Shown here piece by piece: positions 59,717 to 64,000 of a stretch of 64,000 bases of DNA. The stretch covers positions 1,612,001-1,676,000 of the forward strand of contig NW_025408676.1 of NCBI RefSeq assembly GCF_020360975.1. The letters run 5' to 3'. Origin of the DNA: Hirsutella rhossiliensis (lineage: Eukaryota; Ascomycota; Sordariomycetes; Hypocreales; Ophiocordycipitaceae). Under the pieces are notes generated by a model. It had not been told where the DNA came from and made no database searches. It saw only the letters and a list, made by a program, of their open reading frames with translations. The first letter of the stretch is position 1. The number at the start of each line of letters is the position of its first letter. Both the position numbers and the translations under genes were made by a program.

Positions 59717-60223
59717 AGGGGGATAGCGTAATAGTAAAAGCGCTTAAAAGACCTACTTCTTCTACGAGGTCGTAGGTTCGAATCCCGCTCCCCCCCTAGC
59801 TTATCTAGCTGCTTTACCGCTAGCCCTAACTAGCTAGTACTAATAGTCCCCGCTTATAGTAAGGTAGAAACAGCCCCCGGGCTATATAACGGAATAGCCT
59901 TTAGGCTATATAACGATAAGCTACTATAGCTATAACGCTATAACGCCTCTTAACCTTAGTAACTACTTCGATCCTTAATATAAGAAAAAAATAAAGGGGG
60001 CCTAGGAACCTAGTAATAAAGGGAAAAAACATAGCGTAGGACTAACTAGACTAACCTTTCCTTTATTATCTTTATATTTTATATAAAGAAAAAAAATCCT
60101 CTTTAATTAGTTATAGGCTATATAGTTATATAATTAGCTAGGACTATTAATAAGGGGGCTTCCCCTTACTAGCCTTACTATAGCCCTAAAGGCTATATAT
60201 AAGTAATAATATAATTTTTTTTC
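59717..60223 (+). mobile_element. tRNA-headed SINE with LINE-derived 3' tail
   Basis: The head (59718-59795) is tRNA-like: a GGGGGA/TCCCCC acceptor-type pairing, a D-arm-like GCGT/GCGC stem and a perfect internal B box GGTTCGAATCC (about 59775-59785). A roughly 200-bp body follows that I do not recognise. The last 220 bp align with the 3' tail of the RNase H-bearing LINE at 4300-4510 (CTAACCTTTCCTTTAT, TAATTAGTTATA, AGCTAGGACTA and AGGCTATATA landmarks) and end in TAATAATATAATTTTTTTTC. A 13-bp direct repeat TAGGTGCCTTTAA flanks it (59704-59716 and 60224-60236), the mark of target-primed insertion. Head, body and LINE tail together define a SINE. Confidence 0.75.
59718..59795 (+). ncRNA. tRNA-like SINE head with pol III box B
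   Basis: T-arm and box B sequence is close to perfect, and box A is plausible (TAGCGTAATAGT). The anticodon arm does not fold cleanly and I cannot read a reliable anticodon, so I regard it as a SINE promoter and not a working tRNA gene. Confidence 0.6.
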
Positions 60224-60915
60224 TAGGTGCCTTTAATTAACCTTTAATTAAACTAAAGAATAATAAATACCTTTTAAAAGCTAAAAGACTTAAGGCTCTT
60301 AAGCTAAATCTAATATATATTTAACGCGGTTATAAGTATACTTAAAAGGAGGCGATACTAAAAAGAAAGTAGGCCCTTAATAGCGCTACCTTTAAGTAAG
60401 CCCCCTTTTATAAAAGAAATAAAAGGGGTCTAAAGCTAGATAAAATTAAACGACCTCTTAAATAAAGCTAAGTCGCTTAAAAGCTAAATAAGGAATAAGC
60501 CGCTTAATAAAACGCTAAGAAAGATATAACTTAATAATATTAAACTACTTTTTACCTTACTAACTTCTTACTATAGTTTAATAAAGTAGTAATATTAAAC
60601 TATTATAAGGGCCTCCTTAAGTATATTAATATAGTAATTACTTAGATATATATAAGAAAGATTAAGCTTAATAACTTCCTTTTTAACTAATAAGTCCTTA
60701 ATATAGTCTTATTAATATATACTTATAAATAAAAATAAGATATTATTTATTATATAATAATTAACTATTTATTAACAGTAAGGGTAAGAGAGTCCCTCTT
60801 AATATAAGTATAGGATATAAGTAATATAAAAGTAAGCTTTTTAAAAAAAAGATAGTAGCGCTATTAATATAATAGTTCTTTTACTTAAGTAAGCTCTATT
60901 AGTTTAACTTAGCTT
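60224..60915 (+). mobile_element. Interrupted LINE, segment 4 (3' part)
   Basis: After the second SINE target repeat the plus strand resumes a stop-broken coding pattern (IRPLITLPLSKPPFIK and similar) up to the LTR of chromovirus B3. I do not recognise a domain; assignment rests on continuity across the SINE duplication. Confidence 0.45.
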
Positions 60916-61102
60916 TATAAAAGTCTTTAACTATTATAAGTTAAAGGCTTAAGCTATAGCCTAAGCTATATAAGTTATATATAAAGGGCCGGATCCTATA
61001 TATATATATATAGGCTAGCTATATATAAAAGAGCTCTATATAGCTTATTAATATTATCTTATAAACGGTACCTATATATATACCTTTACTTACTCTATAA
61101 TA
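60916..61102 (+). repeat. Chromovirus B3 5' LTR
   Basis: 187 bp, TATAAAAGTCTTTAAC to CTCTATAATA, the most AT-rich of the five LTRs of this family in the window. Confidence 0.85.
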
Positions 61103-62227
61103 ATATATGCTATTAACTAATAGATCTAATAAATATCTCCTTAGAAAAGGTACTACTTCCTTAAAGGAGTACCTTACTACCCCTTAAGCGGATAAGAAGT
61201 ATTATAGCTATCCTAAAAGCGATTAAAAGTATAATAGCTAGCGAAAAGAATAAGGTTCTCGCTATATTAAAGGAGCTATCTATAAGACTAGTATTAACCC
61301 CTATAATCTTTATAATATTAATTATAGCGGTAGTACTATTAATATAAAAGCTACTTTCTTAGCTAACTTAAGATAGTAAGCTTAAGTCCTTTTACTTCTT
61401 TCTTAGCTAGCTATAGACGAAGTTTATAATAAATAAGAAATAGGGCTTAAATAGCTATTGCGATATAACGTAGTATTTACTCCTTTATATACTATTAAAG
61501 CTCTAGATATAGCGGATCTTTAGATTTTAAGATAAGGGCGACCTTAAAGGTAAACGCGACCTATAGGACCTCTTTTAATACCTTATATATATATTTAGCA
61601 ACGTATAAGAGTAAGAGAAGGTATAGGATAAGCTATAGACCCTTAGGTAAAAAGATAGGTAAACCTTTAGCGAATTCCTCTTTAACTTTAAAGAGACGCT
61701 CTTATAAGTAGTAAGAACTATAGTATAAGAAGATAGCGTAAAGCTTATATAGCTATAGAACTTAATTATACTAGCTCTATAATAGCTACTTATCTTTATA
61801 ATTATACCTACTAACTATAGTAAGTATATAAGCTAGTTAATAAAGGTAGTATAAGGCTATAAGTAAACGCTATATTTTTAAAAGCTTTATAAGTATATAC
61901 TATATAGCGGTAATAGGATTACTGCCCTTTTATAAAAGGAATAGCTAACTATCGATATTAATAAGGATACCTTAATATTAGCTACTTATATAAACCGAGC
62001 TAAATATAGTAGGAAGTCATTATTAAATATCCTTTATATTATCTTATACTTTAAGTAATAAGTAAAGTAAGTAATAAGTAAAGTAAGTAATAAGTAAGGA
62101 AATTAAGAAAAGAAAAGCTAACGGCCGCTACTTATATTATAGCGCGTTTATATACTTTATATTAAAATACTTTTTCCTTTTAGCTAAACAGCCTATAATA
62201 GTTTAAGCGGTAAAGATAAAACCGTTT
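60916..62227 (+). mobile_element. Truncated chromodomain Ty3/Gypsy element, copy B3
   Basis: 5' LTR at 60916-61102 (187 bp) followed by gag sequence matching B1 from 13224 to about 14320. Homology stops near 62227, where another element begins, so protease onward is missing or displaced beyond the window. Compared with B1 and B2 it has lost far more GC (for example GGGCGCCTCCCCC reads GGTACTACTTCCT), suggesting an older copy or more rounds of RIP. Confidence 0.85.
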
Positions 62228-64000
62228 TATAAGGGAATATATATTATAGTACGATTAGTTAGGTAGTAGAGATAGTTAAAGGAACTACGCTATATATATT
62301 ATATTCTCTTTATTATAAGACTAAAGCTTACTAAAAGAGGGATTTCTCCTCTTTAATTAAAGTAGTAAGAGGTCTATAATATATAAGCGGGGTAGGTATA
62401 ATTCCCTACTAATACCCTACTAATATATTAGTACTATATACCTAAGTAATTTATTAGCTTATACCTCTTAGTAGCGCTTTTATAATTATCTCCCCTCTTA
62501 TATAGACGTCTTAGCTATATCTTTAATATATATTACTTTCGCTATACTATATATATTTAGTTAAAAAGAAAGGTAGTTTTAGTTATATATCGCGCGTATA
62601 TACCTATATAAGTATATATTAGTCTATACTTTATAACGTTAATAGTTATTATATTAGCGGTTACCGTAAAGTAATTATCGCGGTATCGCTTATATATCGG
62701 CCGCGTAACTATAATATAAAGAGCGTATATATATATCTCTTACTTCTTTTATTTTCTTTTTTTCTTTAACTCTTCTACTTATAATTACTATAGAGTTTTA
62801 TACCTTTTTTTATTAATCCCTTATACTTTTTTATATTACTTTTTATTAATAATTTATTAATAATAATACCTTTTATATTAAAGAAAATAAAGAACTATAA
62901 CGCTAATTTCCTATACTATATATAAGAGTAGGTAGCGGTAGGTTCGCCCTTAAAGTATAAGCGATCGGCCTAAAAGTCTTATAGTAACGTTAGTTCCCCT
63001 TTAATAAAGAAAGCTAAGAAAGGTATAAAGGAATCTTAATTCTAAGAGACTTTTAGTCTAAGACCTAATATTAGTAAAGGTTATACCCTTATTACCCTAC
63101 TAAATACCTTAACTCTAACTACTAATAAGCTTACTTTTATAAGCTAGGAAACTTATAAGTTTATTACCCCTATTAGCGATATTAATACTAATAAAGAGAT
63201 TATGCTTAAGCGCTCTTAAGTAAGTACTAATAACCTAGCTACTTTATCTTAATAAGGCGGCTCTAGCTAATAAGAGGTCGTCGCCTAGGCCGCTCCTTAA
63301 AATAAGTAGGCTAATATTAACGATAAGGCTTAGCCGAATAAGGGCTAAAATAATCCTAATGCCTAGCTAAACGAGGGCTAAGATAACGATAATAGTAATA
63401 ATAGAAATAGCCGCGATCTAACTCCTCTTACTAATAAACCTAAGAATAGCGGCGCCGGAGATAAGGGTACCTAAGTAGCGGTATAAGGCGGTCGCGCTCC
63501 TATAAAGAAGTATACTTAATCTAAAGCTAAAGCCTACTTAGTTAAGGCTTATAAGGTTATCCCTTATAAGCTTTAGTATATATATTATTTTAGGATAGTT
63601 ATTAAGGAGTATAGTATAACTAAGCCTAAACCTATTAAGGTATTCTTAATTAGCTATATTTTCTTAGGGGTTTCCTTAACGCGTTATAAGTAGTATTATA
63701 AATATACTATAACCTATAACTAAGTAAGTTTCCTTTTAACTTTAAATATTATAATTAATAAGCTAATCCTTCTTAAAGCTACTACTCTTATATTTAGTAA
63801 CTAGGCTAATATAATCGCTATTATTAAGTACTTATATAAGCTTAATAAGCTAAAGACTAGTAATAAGGATATTAAGGATAATAGCTTAAATATAGGCGTA
63901 CTTATTTTTAAGGAGGCTAATTAGTACTATCTTACTATTATAGTATAGTATTTAGCTAAGGCTTTTAACGCCGCTAAGATAGCTTATCGTAAGTCCTTTA
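62228..64000 (+). mobile_element. Start of another degraded repeat, type uncertain
   Basis: Begins TATAAGGGAATATA, interrupting chromovirus B3, and continues past the window end. The first 600 bp are non-coding and could be an LTR. From about 62930 the plus strand shows a long stop-interrupted coding pattern with Lys/Asn/Ala-rich sequence, including a Lys-rich stretch near 63480-63570 and KAFNAAKIAYRKSF at the end. A gag or LINE ORF1 is possible. No diagnostic motif was found. Confidence 0.4.

Noticed and set aside
59718..59795. Functional nuclear tRNA gene
   Set aside because: Only the T-arm and box B are convincing; the anticodon arm does not pair and the acceptor stem has a mismatch. The flanking 13-bp duplication starts right at its 5' end, which fits a SINE head.
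1..64000. CRISPR arrays, operons, ribosome-binding sites or prophage
   Set aside because: Introns, histone variant, exocyst and fungal retrotransposons show a eukaryotic nuclear sequence; no direct-repeat and spacer array was seen.

Overview
The window looks like nuclear DNA of a filamentous ascomycete. I infer Sordariomycetes, possibly Hypocreales, from protein similarity recalled from memory; no database was searched. It has two contrasting compartments. A 20 kb gene island (about 20.75-41.02 kb) has ordinary base composition, short introns of about 45-260 nt and branch sites close to CTRAY. It lies between two blocks (1-20.75 kb and 41.02-64 kb) made almost entirely of retrotransposons. 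Those blocks are rich in TpA and nearly empty of CpA and TpG, and their ORFs carry TAG/TAA where Trp or Gln codons are expected. This is the signature of repeat-induced point mutation (RIP).

Gene island, left to right (I rebuilt exon structures by hand; total CDS length is divisible by three in every spliced model): FUN14-domain protein (+), Xaa-Pro aminopeptidase P (-), short-chain dehydrogenase (+), centromeric histone CenH3 (-), acireductone dioxygenase (+), mitochondrial tryptophanyl-tRNA synthetase (+), importin-13/Kap122-like karyopherin (-), mitochondrial ribosomal protein uS10m (-), Fcf2 rRNA-processing factor (-), CCAAT-binding subunit Hap5/NF-YC (+) and exocyst subunit Sec15 (-). 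They are mostly housekeeping genes in divergent and convergent pairs with short intergenic gaps. They are not an operon or a biosynthetic cluster.

Left repeat block: the 3' end of a Ty3/Gypsy element (family A); the RNase H-bearing 3' part of a Tad-like LINE; a complete minus-strand Gypsy A copy (5017-12221, 501-bp LTRs, TSD ATTAA); a complete chromodomain Gypsy copy (family B, 13038-19992, 186-bp LTRs, TSD GTTAA); then about 0.7 kb of RIP-marked DNA up to the island.

Right repeat block: a reversed LINE/SINE 3' tail touching the island; a 0.55 kb inverted-repeat element; and a long LINE interrupted by three later insertions: chromovirus copy B2 (42942-49919), a Ty1/copia element (50341-56388, 568-bp LTRs, TSD TTACT) and a tRNA-headed SINE (about 59717-60223, 13-bp TSD) whose 3' tail matches that of the Tad-like LINE in the left block. 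A truncated, heavily decayed chromovirus copy (B3) and the start of another element complete the window.

The most notable observations are the SINE with its candidate partner LINE, the nested insertion history, a CenH3 gene visible only after splicing two introns, a dioxygenase gene with a RIP-like base pattern but intact active-site residues, and an extra low-complexity region between pol and the 3' LTR in both full-length chromovirus copies.
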